NCBI GenBank assembly: GCA_013288485.1
Contig: JABDBW010000021.1
Location: forward strand, 1-36,524
From: Bacteroidota bacterium
GTDB taxonomy: Bacteria > Bacteroidota > Bacteroidia > Sphingobacteriales > Sphingobacteriaceae
DNA: 36,524 nucleotides
Direction of reading: 5' to 3'
Shown here: one piece after another, positions 16,732-23,910 of the stretch
Numbering within the stretch: position 1 is the first letter of the stretch
Layout: every line of letters begins with the position of its first letter
Made by a program: the position numbers and the translations under genes
Notes under the pieces: model-generated
What the model was told of the DNA's origin: nothing
Seen by the model: only the letters and a program-made list of their open reading frames with translations
The model's database searches: none

Positions 16732-17724
16732 ATGAAAGCCAAATTTAAACCTAACCCCGCGGCAATTATTATACTGGCCTGTATTATTATTAGTGTAACC
16801 GGCAACGTATGGATACTGGTAGGTGGCGTAGATAACCCGCCGGTTAAGATTGCGGTCGCCAAAATACTAAAACCTATTGATGATTGGCGTATTCCGGATA
16901 CCATTCCTTATAATAAATACAATAAATTAAAGGATAGCCTGACAAGCATGCGCGATCTGAAAAACGGCGACTGCCTTACATATAACTGGCGCAAATTTGC
17001 TTATTTAGGCACACAGGTAAGCCTGGCGTGCGATACCTGCACTTATGAATGGTTAAAGAGGAAGCGACCGGTCTGGCTAATGCTCGGCGTAAGCTGTGAT
17101 ACCTGCATAAATAAATTATATGACGGGCACGTTCAGTATTACATTAAGCTATATGCCTGGAGCATAAAAAATAGGGAGTGGTTGGGTGATGATGACTGCG
17201 TATTCTATGTAAAAAATTCACAGGGCTATTTACGCGAAAGTTTTGAAGATACCACTAAAAATCGCCTGGCCAGCGGTAGAATATACCTTGACGATGTTCC
17301 GGTAAAATTCAGGTATAGCGATAAAGACGATGCCCTGCTGATCCCGGTTAGTAAACGCGGCGCAAATTTATTCGATCTAACCTGCCGCGCGTTGGTCATC
17401 TTATACGCTGTTGGTTTGTTAGTTTTGCTTTATGTATTTATCAGGTTTATTTATGATATGTCAAAGGGTACATTCACCCGCAAAAATGTAGTCCGTTTAA
17501 GATTTCTGTCAGTTGTCATTGTTAGTTACCCGGTGATGGTAATATTGGTTAATTTATTAATGAAGCTGTTGTTTCATAATTACTTTACCGAAGATATAGT
17601 ATTGAAAGATGTGCTGTGGACCGACGCGTGGGATGCTTTACCCCTGGGCATATTATTTTCGTTATTGTATCTGGCTTTTAGCCGCGCTGTAGCCTTACAG
17701 GAAGAACACGACCTAACCGTATAG
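16732..17724 (+). CDS. DUF2975 membrane protein with large extracytoplasmic insert
   Basis: 330 residues. Helix 1 (AAIIILACIIISVTGNVWILVGGV) near residues 8-31 is followed by about 190 residues predicted outside the membrane. Three more helices come near 222-243, 260-285 and 300-318. The end VALQEEHDLTV and the PFTRKN-like GTFTRKNVVRLR loop match DUF2975, whose members are typically about half this length. The insert contains two CDTC motifs about 25 residues apart (SLACDTCTYEW and VSCDTCINKL), possibly disulphides or metal ligands. The next gene, a small HTH protein, starts 2 nt after the stop; this DUF2975-HTH pair is a common two-gene unit. Confidence 0.8.
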   Translation: MKAKFKPNPAAIIILACIIISVTGNVWILVGGVDNPPVKIAVAKILKPIDDWRIPDTIPYNKYNKLKDSLTSMRDLKNGDCLTYNWRKFAYLGTQVSLACDTCTYEWLKRKRPVWLMLGVSCDTCINKLYDGHVQYYIKLYAWSIKNREWLGDDDCVFYVKNSQGYLRESFEDTTKNRLASGRIYLDDVPVKFRYSDKDDALLIPVSKRGANLFDLTCRALVILYAVGLLVLLYVFIRFIYDMSKGTFTRKNVVRLRFLSVVIVSYPVMVILVNLLMKLLFHNYFTEDIVLKDVLWTDAWDALPLGILFSLLYLAFSRAVALQEEHDLTV

Positions 17725-17726
17725 CC

Positions 17727-17933
17727 ATGCCCATAATTGTAAATTTAGATGTGATGATGGCGCGGCGTAAAATGTCGTTAACCGAGTTGAGCGAAAAGGT
17801 GGGCATTACTATGGCTAATTTATCCATATTAAAAACCGGCAAGGCCAAAGCGGTTAGGCTGGAAACACTGGAGGCAATATGCCGTGTTTTAAATTGCCAG
17901 CCGGGTGATATACTGGAGTTTGTTGAGGAGTAA
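17727..17933 (+). CDS. Small XRE-type HTH regulator, partner of DUF2975 protein
   Basis: 68 residues, almost entirely one helix-turn-helix domain: VNLDVMMARRKMSLTELSEKVGITMANLSILKTGKAKAVRLETL. The pattern (short XRE/YozG-like domain, NLSxLKxGKAKAxR, then CRVLNCQPGDILEFV) fits the regulators encoded with DUF2975 proteins. It presumably binds DNA as a dimer and may control its own operon; the membrane partner may tether or inactivate it. That mechanism is inference. It starts 2 nt after the DUF2975 stop, so the two are translationally coupled. Confidence 0.88.
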   Translation: MPIIVNLDVMMARRKMSLTELSEKVGITMANLSILKTGKAKAVRLETLEAICRVLNCQPGDILEFVEE

Positions 17934-17993
17934 ATTATTTTATCTGTTAGTTATTCATTTTTCAATTATAACCTATTAAAAAAAAGAATTATT

Positions 17994-18542
17994 ATGTTAA
18001 ACCAACAACGTTCGGGTAATTTGGCAAGGCTGAAATACCTAATGGCTGTGCCCATTTGTGCGGTTTTGTTTTGCGCGCCGACTCTGGCGTTCAGTAAAAT
18101 TTATAGCTGGGTTGATGTTATGCCTGTCAAAGACTTACCGAAACCACAGGAACAGAAGCCTGACACACTTCCGCGGAATCTCTTAATGTTTAGATTTCTT
18201 GCCGATTTAGAAGCAAATGTCAAGTATCCGGCAGAAGCAGTAAAAAATAAATTTGAGGGACATGCTATTGCAACCTTCACTGTGGCTAATTACAAGGTCA
18301 AAAATATTAAAATAATTATAAGAGGTAAGGGGTACGGAATACCCGAAGAAATAACCAGGGCTTTACAAAATCTCCCGCAACCGGTAAATATATTACCAGG
18401 CAAATATGCTCTGCCGTTTTACTTTTCGCTCGGCAGGTTGGTACATGGCCACAGGGTTGATAAGGACGATAAAATTCAAGAATTTAAGGGCGTAGCTACG
18501 GGATTTAAATATTTAAACGAAATTGTTATTGAGCATCCCTAA
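17994..18542 (+). CDS. TonB C-terminal-like protein with a BlaR1/M56-type N-terminal tail
   Basis: 182 residues. The first 42 residues (NQQRSGNLARLKYLMAVPIC, then AVLFCAPTLAFSKIYSWVDV) look like the end of the membrane part of BlaR1/M56 sensor peptidases of this family of bacteria, which also carry a QRSxNLARLKYL segment before the last helix. The rest, VKYPAEAVKNKFEGHAIATFTV followed by YKVKNIKIIIRGKGYGIPEEI, is TonB-C-like. No protease motif (HExxH) is present, so this seems a detached tail with one membrane helix and a periplasmic TonB-like domain. It lies 60 nt after the HTH gene and may belong to that operon. Confidence 0.6.
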   Translation: MLNQQRSGNLARLKYLMAVPICAVLFCAPTLAFSKIYSWVDVMPVKDLPKPQEQKPDTLPRNLLMFRFLADLEANVKYPAEAVKNKFEGHAIATFTVANYKVKNIKIIIRGKGYGIPEEITRALQNLPQPVNILPGKYALPFYFSLGRLVHGHRVDKDDKIQEFKGVATGFKYLNEIVIEHP

Positions 18543-18607
18543 CAATACCCTTAACAGCACAGATTTATAAGCGAATTATTAACCAACAAAGGCGGCGGGT
18601 TACCCTT

Positions 18608-19786
18608 TTACAATCTCCTTCTCTTCATTTCCTTTACAATCAGGCTCAGTTCCCGCCCCATTTGCCCGGCAATGGCGGTATTCTCCTGCGCACGGCGGAA
18701 CAGGTAAGGCAATACGGCTTTTATGGGCCCGTAGGGTACGTATTTGGCAACGTTGTAGCCGGCATCGGCCAGGTTAAAGCTTAAATTATCGCTCATGCCC
18801 AGCAATTGGGCAAAATACACATGCGGATTTTTAGGATCTATTTTCTTTTTGTTTATCAATTCGGTAAGCAGCCGGCAGCTTTCTTCGTTATGTGTGCCGG
18901 CCATAAAGGCTATAGTTTCCACATTATCGGTACAATATTCAAGAGCCAGGTCAAAATCCCGGTCGGTAGCTTCCCTTGTTGGCTGTATGGGCGATGGATA
19001 GCCTTTTTCTTCGGCACGTTTGCGTTCTTTTTCCATGTAAGCGCCGCGCACTAGTTTGGCGCCTAAAATAAAGCCTTCTTTTTTAGCGGCTTCATTGTCA
19101 CTTTTTAATGATTGCAGTTTATCATGGCGGTAAAGCTGGTAGGTATTGTAAACAATGGCTTTCTCCTGGTTAAACCGGCGCATCATATCCAAAGCCACCC
19201 GGTCAAGCGTTTTTTGAATCCAGGTTTCTTCGGCGTCAATCATTACCGGCACTCCCACAGCATGAGCCTTTTCGCAAATAGCCAGTACCCTGCCCTGCGC
19301 TTTTTCCCATTCCTCCTGTTCGGCACCGGTAAGCGGTGTACCCTCATCCAGTTTTTCGAGCAGGCCGAACCGGGCGACGCCGGTAGCTTTAAACACCGTT
19401 ATAGGTATGGCCCTGTCTTTAGCCGCGCGTTTTATGGTGCGGATGATCTCGTCACGGGTATTATCAAAAACCTGTTCGTCATCCTCCCCTTCTACCGCGT
19501 AATCTAAAATAGTGCCCACGCCACCGCTTTCCAGGCTTTTTATGGTTTGCTCGCACTCGCGTATGGTTTCGCCGCCGCAAAAATGTTTAAACAGCGTGGC
19601 CTTTATCAATCCCTTAACAGGCAGGCCCATTTTAATAACAAGGTTGGTTATAGGCGGACCTATTTTAACCAAAAAATTAATGTTTATAATTTTGAACAGC
19701 CAGTAGGCCCGTTTCAGGTCGGCATTTGATGAACGCCGAAAAGCTATCTCTGTATTTTCAAAAGACAGGGTGTGTTTTTGAAGCAT
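18608..19786 (-). CDS. putA: Proline dehydrogenase (monofunctional)
   Basis: 392 residues from the ATG at 19786. It oxidises proline to delta-1-pyrroline-5-carboxylate with FAD. Signatures: VMIDAEETWIQ, GAKLVRGAYMEKER, FMAGTHNEESCRLL, YFAQLLGMSDNLSFNLA, YNVAKYVPYGPIKAVLPYLFRRAQENT, which carry the FAD and substrate contacts of the family's TIM barrel. The aldehyde dehydrogenase half of bifunctional PutA is absent. An in-frame ATG at 19807 exists, but it and the next six codons are part of an ATGAACC repeat outside the gene, so the inner start is preferred. The symbol prodh/putA is family-based. Confidence 0.93.
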   Translation of the reverse strand: MLQKHTLSFENTEIAFRRSSNADLKRAYWLFKIININFLVKIGPPITNLVIKMGLPVKGLIKATLFKHFCGGETIRECEQTIKSLESGGVGTILDYAVEGEDDEQVFDNTRDEIIRTIKRAAKDRAIPITVFKATGVARFGLLEKLDEGTPLTGAEQEEWEKAQGRVLAICEKAHAVGVPVMIDAEETWIQKTLDRVALDMMRRFNQEKAIVYNTYQLYRHDKLQSLKSDNEAAKKEGFILGAKLVRGAYMEKERKRAEEKGYPSPIQPTREATDRDFDLALEYCTDNVETIAFMAGTHNEESCRLLTELINKKKIDPKNPHVYFAQLLGMSDNLSFNLADAGYNVAKYVPYGPIKAVLPYLFRRAQENTAIAGQMGRELSLIVKEMKRRRL

Positions 19787-19789
19787 AGT

Positions 19790-19890
19790 TAATGGTTCAT
19801 GGTTCATGGTTCATAGTTCATGGTTCATGGTTCATAGCAAATGGATAGCGGGCAACTACCATGAACTAAGAACCATGAACTATGATCCGA
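19790..19890. repeat. GGTTCAT tandem repeat with inverted copy, at the proline dehydrogenase start
   Basis: About six imperfect copies of GGTTCATGGTTCATAG-type units, then after a short spacer the complement (CCATGAACTAAGAACCATGA...). The arms can form a long hairpin. The repeat runs into the start region of the proline dehydrogenase gene, creating a spurious upstream ATG. Confidence 0.8.
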
Positions 19891-19952
19891 TCAGTTAATG
19901 GTGTAAAATTAGAAAATACCGCTTAACATAACTCATTATTCTGCGAATAGTT

Positions 19953-19960
19953 TATTTTTG
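19953..19960 (+). promoter_or_regulatory. -7 promoter box for the S4-aroB operon
   Basis: TATTTTTG matches TAnnTTTG and ends 7 nt before the ATG at 19968, so the transcript would be leaderless or have only a few leader bases. No clear -33 TTTG was seen at the expected distance. Confidence 0.5.
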
Positions 19961-19967
19961 CTGCCTC

Positions 19968-20174
19968 ATGATCGAGTTTAAAGTTACCGGCGATTATATC
20001 CCGATGATACAATTATTAAAAGCTACACACCTGGTTTCAACCGGCGGCGAAGCGCAAATAGTTGTGGATGAGGGCGAAGTGAAATATAATGGCACGGTTG
20101 ACCATCGCAAGCGCTTAAAAGTTAGAAAAGGCGATGTGGTTGAATTTAGAGACGAAAAAATAACAGTGATTTAA
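19968..20174 (+). CDS. S4-domain RNA-binding protein (YbcJ/YaaA-like)
   Basis: 68 residues. The whole protein is one S4 fold: IPMIQLLKATHLVSTGGEAQIVVDEGEVKYNGTVDHRKRLKVRKGDVVEF. The LLK...VSTGGEA...V..G.V..NG....R...K.R.GD.V pattern is that of the small stand-alone S4 proteins such as YbcJ, which bind structured RNA. The specific RNA target is unknown. aroB starts 6 nt after its stop, so they share a transcript; a link to aromatic synthesis need not follow. Confidence 0.88.
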   Translation: MIEFKVTGDYIPMIQLLKATHLVSTGGEAQIVVDEGEVKYNGTVDHRKRLKVRKGDVVEFRDEKITVI

Positions 20175-20180
20175 TTTTTT

Positions 20181-21278
20181 ATGAATACAACAGATACCGA
20201 TACCTGCCCAATTGATATGATGGACACGATACAAAGCAATAATTACCCTATATATTTTGAAAATAGTTTAGGCGAACTGGCAAAATTTATTGACAGCGGC
20301 CGCTATTCGCGATTTTTTGTTTTAACGGATGAAAATACCGCTAAATACTGCCTTCCCCTGTTACGGGAGAAATTAGGCAACCCGGATAATTTTGATATTA
20401 TTGAAATAAACTCAGGCGAAGAAAGCAAGGACATTGATTTTTGCATAGGCGTTTGGAAAATGCTGATTGATTTCGGCGCCGACAGGCAGAGCCTGTTGAT
20501 TAATTTAGGCGGCGGCGTTATCAGCGACCTGGGCGGCTTCGCGGCCTCAACGTTTAAACGAGGTATTGATTTTGTGCACGTGCCCACTACCCTGCTTTCG
20601 CAGGTTGACGCATCGGTTGGCGGTAAAACGGGGATAGATATTGACAGTATAAAAAACATCATAGGTACATTTACCCAGCCAAAGGCGGTTTTTATTGAGT
20701 ACCGGTTTTTACTATCGCTGCCGGCAAGGCAAATACTATCAGGCACTGCCGAAATGCTTAAACATGGCTTAATTTGCGATGCCGCTTACTGGAACCTGTT
20801 GAAAGAAAGCGACCTCAACAACCCAACTGCCGACCTGATCTACCGGTCGGTAGCTATAAAAAACAAAATAGTGCTGGAGGATCCGCATGAAAAAAATATC
20901 CGTAAAGCTTTAAATTTTGGCCATACCATTGGCCATGCTATCGAAACTTATTCGTTATTGAATGATGAGTATTCTTTATCGCACGGCGAGGCGATCGCTA
21001 TCGGTATGATATGTGAAGCCTGGTTATCGTACAAAAAAACCGGCTTAAGCGCCGCGGACCTCGCTGAAGTTACCAAAGTATTAAGCGACCTGTATCCAAG
21101 ATACGACCTAAAAAGCGAGTATAACGATACCTTATTAGGCTTTATGCTGAAAGACAAAAAGAACCAGAACGGTAAAATAAACTGCACGCTGCTAAGCGCC
21201 ATAGGCCAGTTTAGCATTGATAATATTTGTACCAACGAGGAGTTGCTGGAGGGGTTGGGTTATTATGCGGGGTGGTAA
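20181..21278 (+). CDS. aroB: 3-dehydroquinate synthase AroB
   Basis: 365 residues. It converts DAHP to 3-dehydroquinate, second step of the shikimate pathway, with NAD+ and a divalent metal. Motifs: LGGGVISDLGGFAASTFKRG, PTTLLSQVDASVGGKTGID, SGTAEMLKHGLI, NFGHTIGHAIE and HGEAIAIGM, which include the metal-binding Glu and two His. Start: the first ATG gives 13 extra residues (NTTDTDTCPIDM) ahead of a conserved-looking MDTIQSNNYPIYF; a start at the Met before DTIQ is possible. It follows the S4 gene closely; the rest of the pathway is encoded 530 bp downstream under a separate attenuator. The stop is directly followed by a palindrome. Confidence 0.95.
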   Translation: MNTTDTDTCPIDMMDTIQSNNYPIYFENSLGELAKFIDSGRYSRFFVLTDENTAKYCLPLLREKLGNPDNFDIIEINSGEESKDIDFCIGVWKMLIDFGADRQSLLINLGGGVISDLGGFAASTFKRGIDFVHVPTTLLSQVDASVGGKTGIDIDSIKNIIGTFTQPKAVFIEYRFLLSLPARQILSGTAEMLKHGLICDAAYWNLLKESDLNNPTADLIYRSVAIKNKIVLEDPHEKNIRKALNFGHTIGHAIETYSLLNDEYSLSHGEAIAIGMICEAWLSYKKTGLSAADLAEVTKVLSDLYPRYDLKSEYNDTLLGFMLKDKKNQNGKINCTLLSAIGQFSIDNICTNEELLEGLGYYAGW

Positions 21279-21279
21279 T

Positions 21280-21350
21280 CCCGTCTCCGTTGTCTGTGTC
21301 TCACAGACAACTTTATACAAGGCAGTCTGTGAGACACAGACTACGGAGGG
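21280..21350. repeat. Palindromic repeat, family C, after aroB
   Basis: Left arm CCGTCTCCGT...GTCTGTGTCTCACAGAC and right arm GTCTGTGAGACACAGACTACGGAGG pair over more than 20 bp with a few mismatches. It begins 1 nt after the aroB stop and may end its transcript. Confidence 0.8.
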
Positions 21351-21368
21351 AAATAATTCATAAAAAAC

Positions 21369-21446
21369 CGCGTCAGGGATTGAAGCGGATACCGGCCCGA
21401 GCCTAAGGCCTGCAGGCGTATGAGCGTAAAGCCCGCCCGGACGCCC
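21369..21446. other. GC-rich structured intergenic element of unknown role
   Basis: A sharply GC-rich block in an AT-rich spacer, beginning CGCGTCAGGGATTGAAGCGG and ending GCCCGCCCGGACGCC. From memory, an AGGGATTGAAGCGGA-like core recurs in other Bacteroidota genomes, but I cannot verify this. No ORF. It could be a dispersed repeat or a small RNA. The remaining 21447-21615 is AT-rich with no feature seen. Confidence 0.45.
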
Positions 21447-21618
21447 AAATAATTCATTAATTCATCATATTATTAACTACAAAAATTACCACAAACCAAG
21501 TTATTATAAAGCCATTTCTCACAATAACCTAATACATCAAATAATCTACTTGCAAGTCAATTCTCGTCCAATTAATTTCGTTTTACCTCACTTAATTCCA
21601 AAAAAATAAAAATTATCT

Positions 21619-21649
21619 ATTGACAAATCAATTTTTACTGCTACATTTA
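21619..21649 (+). promoter_or_regulatory. Promoter of the pheA-aro operon leader
   Basis: ATTG at 21619-21622 (-33 type), 19-nt spacer, TACATTTA at 21642-21649 (-7 type, TAnnTTT). The leader peptide ATG is 17 nt downstream, giving a leader RNA of roughly 150 nt up to pheA. Confidence 0.6.
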
Positions 21650-21666
21650 CCCCGCAATAAAGAAAA

Positions 21667-21732
21667 ATGAAATTAACAAGTGCATATTTTTATGGTTACT
21701 ACTTTTACTTCACCAGTAAGAGCCGGGACTAA
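21667..21732 (+). CDS. Tyr/Phe-rich attenuator leader peptide
   Basis: 21 codons, ATG 21667 to TAA 21730-21732. Residues 7-15 read YFYGYYFYF, that is five Tyr and three Phe out of nine, followed by TSKSRD. The last codons (AGC CGG GAC T) form the sequence GCCGGGACT, which is the exact 3' arm of the terminator 50 nt further on. The position, length, codon content and overlap with the competing hairpin are those of a leader peptide for ribosome-mediated attenuation, as in pheL/trpL. It precedes pheA and three further aromatic genes. No Shine-Dalgarno is visible (AAAGAAAAATG). Confidence 0.88.
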   Translation: MKLTSAYFYGYYFYFTSKSRD

Positions 21733-21773
21733 TATGCACTAACACACATATAAAGAAACTGAAAAGTCCCGGC
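21721..21773 (+). promoter_or_regulatory. Antiterminator pairing of the aromatic attenuator
   Basis: GCCGGGACT at 21722-21730 can pair over 9 bp with AGTCCCGGC at 21765-21773, the same segment that forms the 5' arm of the terminator. A ribosome stalled on the Tyr/Phe codons would leave the first arm free and favour this pairing; one reaching the stop codon (21730-21732) would cover it. Confidence 0.8.
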
Positions 21774-21794
21774 CTGTAAAGCCGGGACTTTTTG
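21763..21794 (+). terminator. Attenuator intrinsic terminator before pheA
   Basis: Perfect 11-bp stem AAAGTCCCGGC (21763-21773) / GCCGGGACTTT (21781-21791) with 7-nt loop, followed by a T run (TTTTTG). It ends 15 nt before the pheA ATG. Confidence 0.92.
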
Positions 21795-21809
21795 CTTTAA
21801 TACTGTTTT

Positions 21810-22724
21810 ATGAAAAAAAATAAACCAAGAGTTGCTATACAGGGGATACGGGCTTCGTTCCATGAGGAAGCGGCGTTTAAATATTTTGGAGAAAATATTC
21901 AAACTATTGAGTGCAACTCGTTCAAACAAACATTCGACGCCTTAGAGAACAACGAAGCTGATTATGTGGTAATGGCGATAGAAAACAGTATTGCAGGCAG
22001 TATTTTGCCCAATTACTCGTTATTGCTTAATTATAACTTCCCGGTTATTGGCGAAATTTACCTGCCCATACAACTGCATTTAATGGCTTTACCGGGTGTT
22101 GCATTTGAACAGGTAAAATATGTAACTTCGCACCCGATCGCTATACGCCAGTGCATCGACTTTTTTGATGAGTACCCGCATCTCAAAATTGTTGAAAGCA
22201 GCGATACCGCCGCATGTGCCAAGCGTATACACGATGAAAAATTAACTGATACTGTTGCTATTGCCAATACGCTGGCCGCCAAACTATATGGTTTGGATAT
22301 CCTCGAGCGGCGTGTAGAATCGAACAAGAAAAATTTTACCCGTTTCTTGATCCTTACTGCTCACGATAATGTTGAGAAAACAATAGCCAACAAAGCCTCA
22401 TTATGTTTCCAGGTAAGTAACCAGGTTGGCGCATTAGCTAAGGTGCTTAATATTTTTGCCAACCAGGGCGTTAATATGAGCAAGATACAGTCGATGCCGG
22501 TTTTGGGGAAACGTAATGAATATAACTTTTATGTTGATGTAGAATGGGAGGAAACCAAACAATATGATACAGCGGTAAAACAAATACTGAAATACACCCA
22601 TAACTTTAACATACTGGGCGAGTATAAACGCCACGAAGAAGATATTAATACTGAGAAACCATTAAATATAGCGCCCGAAAAACCCGAACGCAAGTACATC
22701 AAGATCAAAAAATTAGCTAAATAA
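21810..22724 (+). CDS. pheA: Prephenate dehydratase PheA (PDT-ACT)
   Basis: 304 residues. It converts prephenate to phenylpyruvate, committing flux to phenylalanine. The dehydratase domain (about 1-185) starts VAIQGIRASFHEEAA and has AIENSIAGSI, YVTSHPIAIRQC, SSDTAACAKRI and the family's TRF motif as NFTRFLIL. An ACT domain follows near 195-270 (CFQVSNQVGALAKVLNIFANQGVNM), the usual site for phenylalanine feedback; its ESRP motif is not conserved (SMPVLGKRNEYNFYVD). The C-terminal 30 residues are a charged tail. First gene of the attenuator-controlled operon. tyrA and an aromatic aminotransferase, which often follow in this phylum, are absent here. Confidence 0.95.
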   Translation: MKKNKPRVAIQGIRASFHEEAAFKYFGENIQTIECNSFKQTFDALENNEADYVVMAIENSIAGSILPNYSLLLNYNFPVIGEIYLPIQLHLMALPGVAFEQVKYVTSHPIAIRQCIDFFDEYPHLKIVESSDTAACAKRIHDEKLTDTVAIANTLAAKLYGLDILERRVESNKKNFTRFLILTAHDNVEKTIANKASLCFQVSNQVGALAKVLNIFANQGVNMSKIQSMPVLGKRNEYNFYVDVEWEETKQYDTAVKQILKYTHNFNILGEYKRHEEDINTEKPLNIAPEKPERKYIKIKKLAK

Positions 22725-22772
22725 CCCCAATTAACAAACTATTATAAAACGAATTTCGAAACAAACAATACA

Positions 22773-23903
22773 ATGAAACTTAATTTAAACATACAACCGT
22801 TAAATTCCTGGATAACAGCAGGAAAAGAGCCCCTGTTAATAGCGGGCCCATGCAGCGCGGAAACTGAAGACCAGCTGGTAGCCACCGCCCATTTATTAAA
22901 AAATACGGGCCGCGTAAGCGCCTTACGTGCAGGTATATGGAAACCCCGTACCCGCCCCGGCGAGTTTGAAGGCATTGGCAGCATTGGTTTAGAATGGCTT
23001 AAACGCGCCAAAGAAGAAACCGGCCTGCCTACAACCGTTGAAGTAGCTACCGCCAAACACGTGGAAGAGGCTTTAAAAGGCGGCGTTGATATTTTATGGG
23101 TAGGCGCCCGTTCAACAGCCAACCCGTTTACTGTACAGGAAATTGCCGACGCGTTAAAAGGTGTTGACATACCCGTTATGGTAAAGAACCCGGTAAATCC
23201 CGATATTTCTTTATGGATAGGCGCGCTGGAACGTATTAACAATGCCGGCATCACTAAAATGGCGGCTATACACCGCGGGTTTTCTTCGTACGAAAAATCT
23301 GCTTTCCGCAACGAGCCAATGTGGGATATCGCTATCCACCTGAAAACACTTGCGCCTCATTTACCGCTGATATGCGACCCGAGCCATATTTCGGGGAATC
23401 GTGACCTGATAGGCTACATTTCGCAAAAGGCGCTTGATTTGGATATGCAGGGATTAATGATCGAGTCGCATATTGACCCAAGCATAGCCTGGACAGATGC
23501 CAAACAACAGGTTACCCCTGCCGCTTTAGCCGAATTGATAGACCATTTAACGTTGCGTAAACCTGGCACCAGTAACGCCCAGGTTAATGATAAACTAAGC
23601 GAGCTGCGCAACAATATTGATAAAATTGACGACCTGATCATACAAAAAATGGCCGAGCGTATGCAGATAGCCGAGCAAATTGGCACTTACAAAAAAGATA
23701 ACAACATTACTATTTTGCAGGTTAACCGTTGGGAAGAGATATTAAACAAACGCATAAACTATGGTAAAGCGTTAAAGTTAAGCGCAGAGTTTACAGAGAA
23801 ACTGCTGGAACTGATACATGCCGAATCTATCCGTAAACAAACCGAAATAATGAACAAGGAGCAGGCCGCGGGCCAGCAAGCCGAAAAACTTACACACGTT
23901 TAA
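22773..23903 (+). CDS. Bifunctional DAHP synthase / chorismate mutase
   Basis: 376 residues. The N-terminal domain (about 1-265) is a type I-beta/KDO8P-like 3-deoxy-7-phosphoheptulonate synthase: LIAGPCSAETEDQ, LRAGIWKPRTRPGEFEGIG, ILWVGARSTANPFTVQEIA, VMVKNPVNPD, HRGFSSYEK, LPLICDPSHISGNRDLI. The C-terminal domain (about 280-360) is an AroQ-type chorismate mutase (LSELRNNIDKIDDLIIQKMAERMQ, then IAEQIGTYKKDNN). It therefore catalyses both the first shikimate step and the branch step to prephenate. Fusion of this kind is known to couple the two sites for feedback in Bacillus and Bacteroidota. It starts 48 nt after pheA. Confidence 0.95.
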   Translation: MKLNLNIQPLNSWITAGKEPLLIAGPCSAETEDQLVATAHLLKNTGRVSALRAGIWKPRTRPGEFEGIGSIGLEWLKRAKEETGLPTTVEVATAKHVEEALKGGVDILWVGARSTANPFTVQEIADALKGVDIPVMVKNPVNPDISLWIGALERINNAGITKMAAIHRGFSSYEKSAFRNEPMWDIAIHLKTLAPHLPLICDPSHISGNRDLIGYISQKALDLDMQGLMIESHIDPSIAWTDAKQQVTPAALAELIDHLTLRKPGTSNAQVNDKLSELRNNIDKIDDLIIQKMAERMQIAEQIGTYKKDNNITILQVNRWEEILNKRINYGKALKLSAEFTEKLLELIHAESIRKQTEIMNKEQAAGQQAEKLTHV

Positions 23904-23910
23904 CAGTATA

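Noticed and set aside
19786..19807. Upstream start for proline dehydrogenase (MNHEPLT extension)
   Set aside because: The extra codons are GGTTCAT repeat units; conserved sequence begins after the inner Met.
20303..20746. 147-codon minus-strand frame opposite aroB
   Set aside because: Antisense to aroB, no domain, Ser/Pro-rich.
22742..23311. 189-codon minus-strand frame opposite the DAHP synthase gene
   Set aside because: Antisense to a clear enzyme gene; Ser/Pro-rich composition as expected of a shadow frame; no start signal.
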